NCBI RefSeq assembly: GCF_000170915.1
Contig: NZ_ABCT01000001.1
Coordinates: forward strand, 547,360-611,359
DNA: 64,000 nt
Direction: 5' to 3'
From: Limnobacter sp. MED105
GTDB taxonomy: Bacteria; Pseudomonadota; Gammaproteobacteria; Burkholderiales; Burkholderiaceae_B
In this document: positions 36,901 to 44,071 of the stretch, one piece after another
Layout: each line of letters begins with the position of its first letter
How positions within the stretch are numbered: position 1 is the stretch's first letter
Made by a program: the position numbers and the translations under genes
Notes under the pieces: model-generated
Told to the model about the DNA's origin: nothing
Database searches by the model: none
What the model saw: only the letters and a program-made list of their open reading frames with translations

Positions 36901-38797
36901 GGGTCGCGGTGCTTTGAATAACAACACCACTGGTTATTACAACATTGCCATGGGCCGAAACGCCTTGCTCACCAACAGCACCGGTTATAACAACAGTGCG
37001 TTGGGTTATAACAGCCTGATATTCAATACCACCGGTTACAACAACGCTGCGGTGGGCCGCAATGCGCTGCAAAATAACACCACCGGTTTGAACAACACGG
37101 CTTTGGGCACTTTCTCGATGTTTGGCAGCACCACGGGTTTTGACAACACGGCAGTGGGTCTGAATGCTCTTTACTCCAACACCACCGGTAACTCCAATGT
37201 TTCATTGGGGATGAATGCCTTGTTTGGCAATGCGACAGGCAGCTACAACACGGGCTTGGGCAGGTCGAGTGATGTGTTGTCGAACAATCTGAACTATGCC
37301 TCTGCAATCGGCGCATTTGCCCGCGTCACCACCTCCAATACCCTCGTACTGGGTGCCTTGGGTGCAGGCAAAGACGGTGTCGTGTCGTCAGTCGATGATC
37401 AGGTTGTTATTGGTTCCACCTCCCGCAATGACACCATCGCAAACACTGTTTTTCATGTGGCAGGGGTATCCAATTTTTCATCGAAACTTTATGCAGCTGG
37501 CGGTGCTCAAATTTCGACTGGTCAAGTGTTGAGCCTGGGGCCCGATTCAGAGTCGACTGACAGATTGTCCATTTATCGATTCAATCCGGCGTTTGATGAG
37601 TCCATTTTTCGAATCGCGATAGGAGACAACGTTCAAACTTTTGGGGAACCAACTGCTGATGAGTTTCAAGTGGGGCGACTCAATCCCGATAATTCTTACA
37701 ACCCTGTTTTTCGAGTGGCCGGCAATGGCGATGTGATTGCAAGTGGTTACATGCAAGCCACGGCCTTCAATGTCAGCTCCGATCGCAGGTTGAAAACCAA
37801 CATTCAGGTACAAGATACGGGTTCGGTTTTAAGCAGACTTGAACAACTGCAAACTTATAGCTATGAGTACCTGGCCAACCCCAATCTGGGCCGACGAATT
37901 GGTGTGATCGCGCAAGAAATTCAGAATCTGTTTCCCGAGGCTGTGGCAACCCGTGCCGATGGCATGATGTCAGTGGACTACAGCGCTTTGGGTGCCATGG
38001 CAGCCATGGGTGTTGGGCAGTTAAGCAAGCAGGTCAAAGTACTCGACAAAACGGTGGCAGATCAAGGCCAGCGAATCACCGTGCTCGACGACCGCGTGAA
38101 TCAACACGACACCCGCATTACTTCGCTGGAAAGCTGGAGAACCGATGCAGGCAAACGCATGGACGGCATGCAAAATGCAATTGATTTGAACATTCAGAAA
38201 ATTGCCGAGAATGCTGTGGCCATTCAAACCAATTCAGTCGCAATTGAGCGGCTGGATGACGCCTTGTTCACGCTGGATGGACAGGTGAAAAACAATTCAG
38301 ATTTGATCAACAACATCAATTCACGCTGGACGAAAAATTTTAGTGAATCGGCAGATGGTTCGCTGCTGACTGTGAACGCGGTTGAGTTGAAGGTCAGCAA
38401 TTTTACCGCACAGCAGGTGCGTGCAAATTCGGTATATTCGCAACGCCTGGAAGCCGAAATGGCTAGAATCGCAGACCTTGAAGTTAACAATTTGAGAGCC
38501 AATTCAGCTGTGGCCAACACGGTGCAGGCTGAACAATTGAACACTGGTTCTGCGCAAGTTTACGCCGGGGTTGGTTTGCCCGCTGTGTTGTTTGCTGCCA
38601 AATCAGATGGTCATTACACCGTCAGTACCAGTGCACTCGATGGTAGTTATGCCACTGCAACCGTGATCGTGAATGCAGGGCAGGCCAAAGTGGTGTCGGT
38701 CGCCAGCGAGGGCATTGAACTGTATGCCGAGGGTAACCAGGTGAAGGTGATTGCAGCGGGCAAATCGATCAAAGCCAGCTGGATCAAAATGGGGTAA
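30956..38797 (+). CDS. Giant repetitive adhesin with internal peptidase S74 chaperone domain
   Basis: 2613 residues. A hydrophobic segment (about 22-47) and a pilin-like helix open the protein, followed by a domain (about 60-230) with two Cys (GYCAWDNS, ETSCTYIL). About 61 copies of a 17-residue unit follow in four arrays (residues 477-713, 939-1108, 1260-1495, 1724-2114), consensus NTAVGxxALxxNTTGxx, as in YadA-like heads and phage fibres. Two related modules of about 80 residues (near 825-905 and 2190-2270) end in FRVAGNGDVIA. The S74 intramolecular chaperone starts at S2274 (SSDRRLKTN), with a coiled coil (about 2350-2460) and then 150 more residues with beta-rich character. Last gene of the pilus locus, so a pilus-tip or pilus-secreted adhesin is the best reading. 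Confidence 0.85.
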   Translation: MKKNNFKVSPISFKPKPIVVAVQHALPYLVALGLGAAVVSPAVGRSGDSAAAFTATQLIRQFTLKNTVAQVSQGMQGYVAEFNGVLRASEMGTLVSGYPVDMGSVPSSVNLPQRDGAGRPLGYCAWDNSASTSNSSFLAGQGVVNPLVYAVVSPGLNGSMETSCTYILANRRGLGDDYVQVTAPSQTSSKQFKSAVGTYAELTAMPGEEGDIRLVLESNKLYSYVGGAWQPVDASKFNDDSAANGAGALAYTTGKVTVADFQAASATITGALAGNAATFSGSVTADSFSGNGAALTDLNASNVSSGVLGAAFGGTGVDSSAAAQGSLLIGTGAGFALGAITAGDGIGVLNGAGSITISNTGVLSIAGTNNQVIASAMNGDVVLSLPQDIATTSTPTFAGAFFNGNIDVASISQAGVPATLAFQYASDTGSTFYAEPNLGLGTGALAGRKNAGNVAIGMDVLGRMATLGYYDESGTWNTGVGYQALYSNDYGDENTAVGYKSLYSNTTGYYNTAMGSQSLYFNSSGTSNTAVGYSALYYNTTGFSNVAVGSGALYLNSTGNYNTAVGYDALRNNTAIDNSAFGFNALRANTTGTDNVAIGKNTLLANTTGNENTSLGTASLYNATTASFNTALGSRALYRSTTGGSNVAIGHDAAYSGTTANNSVAIGRFAMRDITTGTGNVAVGSFALRGLTTGDSNLALGRTAGQANGGYGGLINPTTTGARNTFLGAYSGGEGALQLNYATALGVDSRVGTSDTVVLGALAINKTGTLLDDQIVIGSTARNDTFPNTKLYVEGNVNLNGDLYAANATFSGAVNFQGGVLIPTDQKLRFGGDFESSDSQFIYRSNLADDQTVMRVVIGDNPNTFGHPQADEFQIGQLSFDQTTYNPVFRVAGNGDVIANGSISATRLLLSDSAGGVAEPNVIIGVGAMVGAASGGGANTAIGINALNQNTSGFKNIAIGNIALFNNTLGNKNTGVGYGALFGNTTGSNNTAMGDGVAYNLTTGDNNTALGQVALFSTTSGYKNTAVGQIAMFYNSTGFENVALGSEAMYSNTTGYKNTAVGHQALFSNTDGIENVALGTNTLSGNTTGDYNTALGRWAGYSPYTGGAVNTVNANTTGSFNTFVGAFTLPSVATEIQYATAIGAGATVGTSNTLVLGRVSDVTVMGSSIDDLSGNRLQVTGNARFTGNVDVGSLSVLGVPATFAFSYASDTGSTFYAEPNLGLGTGALAGRKNAGNVAVGDGVLGQMATTGYGTESGTWNTGVGYQALYTNDYGDENTALGYKSLYSNTTGYYNTASGAWSLYFNTEGSFNTANGYYSLQANTTGDDNVAVGAYSLMANTTGSSNVAVGQFGLGRNTTGYYNTAMGDAALNGNTTGFYNTAIGAYAADTISTSAYVTSIGAFSMFRATASESVAVGTNTLYYSEGQYNTAVGNSTFGELRAGASNTALGHYAMPALTTGNTNIAIGHRSGNTITTGSRNILIGDLAGNGTLTSTSNIALGNSATIGDALSYAVTIGNDSSVTTSNTVVLGRTTDTAVIGATGDDGSGNKLQVTGGLRASGNVFLNTGDAANYTQLRDLRVMSSSNDAGWDHLRIRSAATTTTIDVGGAENGLVFRVGQGGSGGVGEQTYNTVLTLNPDQSAVFAGRVDVQSLYVNGEQVAPVNKANIDAALTYTSTAGAAFPQSSLALGLNALDADPRAGNVAVGEGVLTSLSPSAVSTDGIFNTGVGFNALTLNGTGSYNTAIGTYTLAANTTGYNNTAVGVYAMVNTSTGFDNTGVGRNALNLNTTGSRNNALGVNALYSNTTGAQNNAIGANAMFSNTTGSQNVALGDNALYTNNVGYQIVAIGQDALYNNTSGHQNIAIGFNSQRNTTTGYRNTAVGVNSLLNNTDGFENSAFGVNALLGNTSGDYNSAFGTNSLLTNTLGERNVAVGFNTLLSNTTGSNNVAVGANALLKNTSGNENTAVGDNALFENTTGHSNAAVGRGALNNNTTGYYNIAMGRNALLTNSTGYNNSALGYNSLIFNTTGYNNAAVGRNALQNNTTGLNNTALGTFSMFGSTTGFDNTAVGLNALYSNTTGNSNVSLGMNALFGNATGSYNTGLGRSSDVLSNNLNYASAIGAFARVTTSNTLVLGALGAGKDGVVSSVDDQVVIGSTSRNDTIANTVFHVAGVSNFSSKLYAAGGAQISTGQVLSLGPDSESTDRLSIYRFNPAFDESIFRIAIGDNVQTFGEPTADEFQVGRLNPDNSYNPVFRVAGNGDVIASGYMQATAFNVSSDRRLKTNIQVQDTGSVLSRLEQLQTYSYEYLANPNLGRRIGVIAQEIQNLFPEAVATRADGMMSVDYSALGAMAAMGVGQLSKQVKVLDKTVADQGQRITVLDDRVNQHDTRITSLESWRTDAGKRMDGMQNAIDLNIQKIAENAVAIQTNSVAIERLDDALFTLDGQVKNNSDLINNINSRWTKNFSESADGSLLTVNAVELKVSNFTAQQVRANSVYSQRLEAEMARIADLEVNNLRANSAVANTVQAEQLNTGSAQVYAGVGLPAVLFAAKSDGHYTVSTSALDGSYATATVIVNAGQAKVVSVASEGIELYAEGNQVKVIAAGKSIKASWIKMG
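32384..33094 (+). repeat. Tandem 51-bp coding repeat array 1 (14 units)
   Basis: Fourteen units of 17 codons (one of 16) within the giant adhesin gene, each beginning with an Asn codon (or Ser) and following the pattern NTAVGxxALYxNTTGxx. Units are degenerate at DNA level, so this is an old protein repeat and not a recent slippage tract. Confidence 0.9.
33770..34279 (+). repeat. Tandem 51-bp coding repeat array 2 (10 units)
   Basis: Ten regular 17-codon units of the same head-repeat family, from residue 939 to 1108 of the giant adhesin. It starts after the first FRVAGNGDVIA module. Confidence 0.9.
34733..35440 (+). repeat. Tandem 51-bp coding repeat array 3 (14 units)
   Basis: Fourteen units, two of 16 codons, from residue 1260 to 1495. 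Its first two units and the non-repeat lead-in (about 34550-34870) are close copies of the start of array 1 (about 32210-32530), including YASDTGSTFYAEPNLGLGTG, which shows a segmental duplication. Confidence 0.9.
36125..37297 (+). repeat. Tandem 51-bp coding repeat array 4 (23 units)
   Basis: The longest array: 23 uninterrupted 17-codon units, residues 1724-2114, with strong conservation of NTTG at unit ends. It directly precedes the second FRVAGNGDVIA module and the S74 domain. Confidence 0.92.
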
Positions 38798-38876
38798 CCG
38801 TGAAGGGTGAAGGCGAAACCTTCAGGCTCGAATAATCTGGTGCTGTTCCTATCATTCTTCAAACGAAGGTGCGAAA

Positions 38877-39962
38877 GTGCAAAAACCGTTTGTTCAGTCA
38901 ACTCATCCTTCGGTGCACACGCAGGTGCATTGCGATCCAGAGTGGGTGGCACTGCAGCAACAGCTCGGTTTTACTGTGCTGTTGGGCACGCGCAGTATGG
39001 GCGACTTGCATGTGGTCAGCGCACCCACTCCTGGCAGTTTGAATTTTCACGTGGTGAGGTTTCCCTTGTGCATGGGCATGGCCATTCATGGCAATCACCT
39101 GGCGGTGGCTTGCAAAACAGACATTCGCCTGTATTACGATTTACTGGCTCACCCACAAGTGTCCAGTCCGGTTTACCAGCGTAGCTACAGCCCGCGCAGT
39201 ATTCATTTCACGGGTGATCTGGATACCCATGAACTCGATTTTGATCAACACGGGCAGCCCTTGTTTGTCGCGGCGCGCTACAGTTGCATTGCGTCGCTTA
39301 GCCCGGTACACAGCTTCAAGCCAGCGTGGCAACCCAAGTTCATCACCCAGTTAACTCCTGAGGATTGTTGTCATCTCAATGGACTTTGTATGGATGATGG
39401 TGAATTGAAATATGTCAGCATGTTTGCTGCAACTGCCGAGCCGCAGGGTTGGCGAAAACTGCCATTTAACAGCGGGCAAGTGTGGTCCGCAAGCGATCAG
39501 GAAGCAGTGTGCACTGGGTTGGTTCAGCCACACAGCCCGCGTTTGCACAATGGTGAATTGTATGTTTTGAACAGTGGTGCCGGTGAAATTGGGCGTATCG
39601 ATTTGAGCAGTGGGCGTTACGATTGCATTGCATTTGTGGGCGGGTACGGGCGGGGTTTGAGCTTTATTGGTGACTATGCAATTTTTGGCATCAGCAAGCC
39701 CCGGCACGATGGCTATGTTCCAGACTTTCCGCTGCATGATCGTTTGAAAGCGCTGCATCTGCCAGACCGTTGCCAACTGATTGCGGTCAATTTGAAAACT
39801 GGCCACGTCATCCAGGCCATCACTTTTGAAGGTGTCGCACGCGAGTTCTTTGACACCGTGGTTATTCCCGACTGTCGAAATGGTGTGATCATGAATCTTG
39901 ACGAAGCCCAGCATCCGCAACTGATCACCTGTGCGCAAAATGATCTCCCTGTATCAGCATGA
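38877..39962 (+). CDS. TIGR03032-like protein of unknown function
   Basis: 361 residues with a GTG start behind CGAAGG. No signal peptide. The sequence has repeated short beta-strand blocks (LHVVSAPTPGSLNFHVVRFP, ELDFDQHGQPLFVAARYSC, GRIDLSSGRYDCIAFVGGYG) and the family phrase YSPRSIHFTGDLDTHELDF, suggesting a beta-propeller-like fold. I assign it to TIGR03032 from memory of that pattern. As I recall, the family often lies near sulfotransferases and large repeat proteins, which would fit the next gene. It overlaps the APS kinase gene by 23 nt, so the two are coupled. Confidence 0.65.
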   Translation: MQKPFVQSTHPSVHTQVHCDPEWVALQQQLGFTVLLGTRSMGDLHVVSAPTPGSLNFHVVRFPLCMGMAIHGNHLAVACKTDIRLYYDLLAHPQVSSPVYQRSYSPRSIHFTGDLDTHELDFDQHGQPLFVAARYSCIASLSPVHSFKPAWQPKFITQLTPEDCCHLNGLCMDDGELKYVSMFAATAEPQGWRKLPFNSGQVWSASDQEAVCTGLVQPHSPRLHNGELYVLNSGAGEIGRIDLSSGRYDCIAFVGGYGRGLSFIGDYAIFGISKPRHDGYVPDFPLHDRLKALHLPDRCQLIAVNLKTGHVIQAITFEGVAREFFDTVVIPDCRNGVIMNLDEAQHPQLITCAQNDLPVSA

Positions 39963-40527
39963 ATTGTTAAAGCATCATGCCGCATGTGTGGTCTGGTTCA
40001 CTGGCCTGAGTGGCGCAGGAAAAACCACTCTCGCATTGGCGCTACAAAATAAATTGCACCACCAGGGTATTCACACCGCAATGCTGGATGGTGACTGTTT
40101 GCGCCATGGTTTGAACAGTGACCTTGGGTTTTCGCAGGAAGATCGAGCCAGCAACGTGCAGCGCACAGCACAGGTATGTAAATTAATGGTCGATGCCGGT
40201 TTGGTGGTGATCGTGTCGCTGATTTCGCCCCACGCCCAAAGCCGCAATAAAGCACGTTCCTTGTTCAATGAAGATCAGTTTTTTGAAGTCTATGTGAACA
40301 CTCCGCTGGAAGTGTGCGAACAACGCGACCCCAAGGGCTTGTATGGCCGTGCACGTCGCGGAGAAATTCCGCTGTTCACCGGAATCAGCGCTGGCTATGA
40401 AGTGCCCGAGAATCCTGGTTTGATCTTGCAAACCCACGAACACAGCGTTTCGGATTGCATCGAGAGCCTTCTATCCATGTTGGAGCCAGCGTTGAAAAGG
40501 CGCTTGGCGGATCAACAACCGGATTGA
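39940..40527 (+). CDS. cysC: Adenylylsulfate (APS) kinase
   Basis: A 195-residue kinase that converts APS to PAPS, the sulfate donor for sulfotransferases and assimilation. The P-loop is G22-T30 (GLSGAGKTT), followed by the substrate motif DGDCLRHGLNSDLGFSQEDR and the SLISPHAQSRNKAR lid, then DPKGLYGRARRGEIPLFTGI. Full family length. The start is the ATG at 39940, inside the previous gene. No sulfate adenylyltransferase (cysD/cysN or sat) or PAPS reductase gene is adjacent, so supply of PAPS for a sulfotransferase encoded elsewhere is more likely than assimilation; that is inference. Confidence 0.9.
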   Translation: MISLYQHELLKHHAACVVWFTGLSGAGKTTLALALQNKLHHQGIHTAMLDGDCLRHGLNSDLGFSQEDRASNVQRTAQVCKLMVDAGLVVIVSLISPHAQSRNKARSLFNEDQFFEVYVNTPLEVCEQRDPKGLYGRARRGEIPLFTGISAGYEVPENPGLILQTHEHSVSDCIESLLSMLEPALKRRLADQQPD

Positions 40528-40582
40528 CAATCAATCGGTTTCGGGTAAGGTTAGGTTCCTCTACCGCGCATGCAGAACCAAT

Positions 40583-41743
40583 ATGGGAATCAAAATGGAG
40601 GCCTTTCCGGCCCCGGATCAGCTCAAAAATGCAGCACCCAAAACAGACGAATTGCAAACCGAGGAATTGGCCGAGCTTGAGGCAGTCGATCCGGGCCTGG
40701 TGAAGCAGGCGCGCCAGAAGCAAACCGTACTGGTCACCGGCCATGCTGGCTTCATCGGCTTTCACGCGGCCAAGGCACTGCTGGAACGCGGCGACAAGGT
40801 GATTGGTTTTGATTCCCTGAACAGTCATTACGACACCCGGCTCAAGCGTGAGCGCTTGACCATGCTCGATGAAATCGCAAAAGCCACCGGTTCGAAATAC
40901 CACACGGTGCGCGCTGACCTTTGCGACAGCACGCAGCTACATGAATGCCTTGAAACTTACAAGGTTCAGCGGGTCATTCACCTGGCGGGTCAAACCGACA
41001 AGTTTTTGTCGCAAGACAAACCCGCCGAATGCGTGCAAAACAACATCAACAGTTTTGTGTCGCTGTTGGAAGCATGCCGCCATTTCAAAATTCACCATCT
41101 AACGTACGCCAGCAGCCATGCGGTGTATGGCGCCGGTTTTCAAAAACCCATGAGCGAGCGCGACAGTGCCAACCACCCGCAGCGCCTGGATGCAGCCACT
41201 CAGCGCGCTTGCGAATTGATTGCGCATTCCTACAGCCACCAGTTCAATTTACCCACCACCGGTTTGCGGTTTTTCTCGGTGTACGGTCCCTGGGGCAGGC
41301 CCGACTCCGTGCTCTTCGCATTTACAAAACGTATTCTGGAAGGCAAGCCCATTCAGATTTACAACGATGGCAGCAATACCCGCGATTACACCTACGTGGC
41401 TGATTTGGTTGAGGCCATATTGCGTGCCAGCGACACCCCTGCCGAACCCAACCCGGTGTGGTTGGTTGAAGCCCCCGACCAAGCCACCAGCAACGCACCA
41501 TGGCGACTTTTGAATGTGGGCAACAGCTTGCCAGTGTCGATTGAAGAATTGATTGCAGCGCTGGAACATGCTTTGGACAAAACCGCGATCAAGGAATACA
41601 TCACCGGTCCAATTCTCGAGAAAAGCCAAAGTTGTGCCGATGTCAGTGCGTTGCAATTGGCCACTCAATTCCGGCCAGCCACGCCCTTGGCGCAAGGTAT
41701 TGCCGAATTTGCGGCCTGGTATCGCATGTACCATCAGGTGTAG
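40583..41743 (+). CDS. NAD-dependent epimerase-like protein lacking the catalytic Tyr-Lys pair
   Basis: 386 residues of the extended short-chain dehydrogenase type, closest to UDP-glucuronate 4-epimerases. A 45-residue unrelated N-terminal extension precedes the Rossmann motif GHAGFIG (G53, G56, G59). GLRFFSVYGPWGRPDSVLFAF and the NDGSNTRDYTYVADLV region are well kept. The catalytic YxxxK, normally LYAATKKANE, reads LDAATQRACE here, with D203 and Q207 in place of Tyr and Lys. The cofactor fold therefore remains while the hydride-transfer chemistry is probably lost. It follows cysC by 55 bp. A binding or regulatory role in surface sugar metabolism is possible. Confidence 0.85.
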   Translation: MGIKMEAFPAPDQLKNAAPKTDELQTEELAELEAVDPGLVKQARQKQTVLVTGHAGFIGFHAAKALLERGDKVIGFDSLNSHYDTRLKRERLTMLDEIAKATGSKYHTVRADLCDSTQLHECLETYKVQRVIHLAGQTDKFLSQDKPAECVQNNINSFVSLLEACRHFKIHHLTYASSHAVYGAGFQKPMSERDSANHPQRLDAATQRACELIAHSYSHQFNLPTTGLRFFSVYGPWGRPDSVLFAFTKRILEGKPIQIYNDGSNTRDYTYVADLVEAILRASDTPAEPNPVWLVEAPDQATSNAPWRLLNVGNSLPVSIEELIAALEHALDKTAIKEYITGPILEKSQSCADVSALQLATQFRPATPLAQGIAEFAAWYRMYHQV

Positions 41744-41751
41744 GCTTCCGT

Positions 41752-41771
41752 AGTGTCGGCTTAGCGACACT
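41752..41771 (+). terminator. Weak hairpin terminator candidate after the epimerase-like gene
   Basis: Stem AGTGTCG / CGACACT with loop GCTTAG just after the stop codon. Only a short TTCT follows, so termination efficiency is doubtful. Confidence 0.45.
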
Positions 41772-41869
41772 TCTGGCACATCTAATTCCTGTCATCTCCC
41801 GGTAACAAGGGGATACAAACACAAATCCACAACGCCCAAGTCATAAGGCGGAGATGGCAGGAGACACCC

Positions 41870-44014
41870 ATGACCGTAGTACCCTTCAACAAAATGTTGC
41901 TCGTAGCCCTATTGGGCGCCACCTTGGGCCTTGCAGCATGCGGCAGCGACGACACCCCTGCGGGTGTGGCTGGCCCCAATAACCCAACGAACCCCAATGA
42001 AGAAGTCGAGCCAATCACTATTTTGGTGGCCAACTTTAAAAACCCCGACCCGGAAGCCGTGCAACGGCAGTTCACTTCGACTGCTTGCAGCGACAACGCA
42101 ACACAGCCCCGTGAAGGTGGTGGAATTTACAGCGTCAACTTGCAATCGGCCAGCGGCCACAACATTGCATTCACCGTGTTTGAACCTGCCGAGTTCAACT
42201 GTGACCTGGGCAACCCACTGGTGTTGGAAGGCCACGGTTATGGCGGTTCTAGGGCCAGCAGCCCGCGGGGAATCATGGGCGACTTGATCGCGGCTGGTGC
42301 CGGCATGATCAGCATCGACCAGCGCGGGTTTGGGGAAAGCGGCGGTTCGGTCCGGGTCATGGACCCTGACTTTGAAGGGCAAGATCTGCTTCAAATACTT
42401 GATTGGGCCGAGGCCAACCTGGACTGGCTGCGCTACGCAAGTTCACCCAAACCAGCCGGCAACCGTGAATTCAATATGGTGGCTGGTGCCACGGGTGGCA
42501 GCTATGGCGGTGGCTATCAATTGTTGATCCACAACATTGACCCACTGAAACGCCTGGACGCACTAACTCCAGATATTGCATGGAATGACCTGCGCTACAG
42601 CCTGAACCCTGGCGGCGCGTACGGTGTTGAAAGCTTTGAGCCCGCGGAGGGCAATATCAAGCCCACAGGCACAGTCAAATCGGGTTGGGCCTTGTTGTTG
42701 GTGGCTGGTGGCGAAACCGGTTCACTGCAGCCCAAGTTACAGGCAGGCGACCCCATGGCTTTGCAAACCAGCGGGCAAGACAACTTGATCCGCGAAACCC
42801 TGCTGCGCGGTGCCACCGCAAACCGTTTCCCGGAAGGTGCGCTCGAGTTTTTCCGTTACCACAGCCCCAGTTACTGGTGTGATCCTGAAGCGCCGGGCGC
42901 ACAAACGTTCCTTCAAAGCGAAGTCACGCCCGGCCTGGCCCAGAAAACGCCAGACCCGGTTGATATTCTGTTCACCCAGGGCTTTCGGGACACTTTGTTC
43001 AACTTCAACGATGCCTTCCACAACTTCAGCTGCTATCGCGCGCTTGAGGATGACAAAGGCAAAAAAGCCGATGTTCGTTTGTTAACTCACCAAAGCGGTC
43101 ATATTTTGCCCCTGTCTCCTTCCATGGTTCCGGGCTTGGCCGACCTCACCGAGCAGGGCGCACAAAACGGTCTCAATGAAATTGAGTTCCAGAAGCCAGG
43201 TGGTCCATTTGCTTGTGGTGCCCTCAGCATTCCGGAAGCGCAGTTTGCGTTTTTGGTTGAAAAGTTGTTTACGCCCCAGGAAGCTGCTGCAATCAAAAAC
43301 GCCAGCGAATCCAATGCGTTTACAACCTTGGCTGCCAACAAAGGCAAAGTTTGCCTTAGTCTGAATGACGACGTAGGCCAGGGTTCAGCCAGTGAAAATG
43401 CAGCTGTGTGGGTGAACGAAAACACATTCTTCAGCAACCTCGGTCCACAAGCCAAAGGCCAGGCGACTAACAGCAACATTCAGCCGGTTGCAATCGATTT
43501 CACGCCTGGTGCGGACCCATTGAATGTGCTCACCAGTGCGGTTACCGGCATTTTGCGCTATCCATTTGCACCTGCGGTCATGCCCATCGAATTGCCTGCA
43601 GGGGTCAACGTCGTGGCAGGTATTCCAACTGCTACGTTTGAAATTGCGCCGCCCGTCGACATGTTGATGAACCCGCTGTGCAGTGAAATTTATGCAGCAA
43701 CAGCCATGTCGCCCATTGGTTTGGCTGGGCTGGAGCCGGGTTGCGACCCCATGTTGTTTGTTGGCCTGGGTGTGAACCGGAATGGCGCTTGGCGCTTGAT
43801 TGATGATCAGGTCACGCCCGTTCGCGGTTTCGGCAAGCGCCATGTCGAAATGACCGGCGTGGCCGAACGTTTGGCTGAAGGTGAAACCCTTGGCTTGCTG
43901 GTGTATGGTTACCACCCGCAATATTTGGCAACCGCCTCACGCGACTTAATCACACCTTTGGTGGCACTGCGCGGCACTTTGAATTTACCCACATTGCAAA
44001 ATTTAATGCCATAA
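41870..44014 (+). CDS. Lipoprotein alpha/beta-hydrolase, S15/CocE-like
   Basis: A 714-residue lipoprotein with lipobox GLAACGS (Cys near residue 24) and a short Pro/Asn/Glu linker. The alpha/beta-hydrolase domain shows ISIDQRGFGESGGSVR and the nucleophile elbow GGSYGGGYQ, similar to X-Pro dipeptidyl-peptidase and CocE/NonD esterases. The C-terminal 300 residues are beta-rich. Peptide or ester substrates are possible. The start follows GGCAGGAGAC. A terminator follows at 44040. It sits upstream of a TetR regulator and the DUF1302 export block, which would fit lipid or ester handling at the outer membrane. Confidence 0.78.
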   Translation: MTVVPFNKMLLVALLGATLGLAACGSDDTPAGVAGPNNPTNPNEEVEPITILVANFKNPDPEAVQRQFTSTACSDNATQPREGGGIYSVNLQSASGHNIAFTVFEPAEFNCDLGNPLVLEGHGYGGSRASSPRGIMGDLIAAGAGMISIDQRGFGESGGSVRVMDPDFEGQDLLQILDWAEANLDWLRYASSPKPAGNREFNMVAGATGGSYGGGYQLLIHNIDPLKRLDALTPDIAWNDLRYSLNPGGAYGVESFEPAEGNIKPTGTVKSGWALLLVAGGETGSLQPKLQAGDPMALQTSGQDNLIRETLLRGATANRFPEGALEFFRYHSPSYWCDPEAPGAQTFLQSEVTPGLAQKTPDPVDILFTQGFRDTLFNFNDAFHNFSCYRALEDDKGKKADVRLLTHQSGHILPLSPSMVPGLADLTEQGAQNGLNEIEFQKPGGPFACGALSIPEAQFAFLVEKLFTPQEAAAIKNASESNAFTTLAANKGKVCLSLNDDVGQGSASENAAVWVNENTFFSNLGPQAKGQATNSNIQPVAIDFTPGADPLNVLTSAVTGILRYPFAPAVMPIELPAGVNVVAGIPTATFEIAPPVDMLMNPLCSEIYAATAMSPIGLAGLEPGCDPMLFVGLGVNRNGAWRLIDDQVTPVRGFGKRHVEMTGVAERLAEGETLGLLVYGYHPQYLATASRDLITPLVALRGTLNLPTLQNLMP

Positions 44015-44039
44015 TCCGGCTATTAATCGATTACTTGCA

Positions 44040-44068
44040 GCGCCCACTCCACGTGGGCGCTCTTATTT
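44040..44068 (+). terminator. Rho-independent terminator
   Basis: Stem GCGCCCAC / GTGGGCGC with loop TCCAC, followed by TCTTATTT, between the lipoprotein hydrolase and the second TetR-type gene. Confidence 0.75.
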
Positions 44069-44071
44069 CCA

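Noticed and set aside
32384..37297. CRISPR-like spacing of repeated 51-bp units
   Set aside because: Units are in one continuous open frame, are degenerate, and have no unique spacers; they are coding repeats of the adhesin.
30956..38797. Phage tail-fibre gene of a prophage
   Set aside because: The S74 domain and repeats are phage-fibre-like, but no capsid, tail, integrase or lysis genes occur around it; the neighbours are pilus genes.
30956..38797. Shufflon (invertible segments) at the 3' end, as in PilV of type IVb pili
   Set aside because: No recombinase gene and no short inverted recombination sites were found; the repeats are all in direct orientation.
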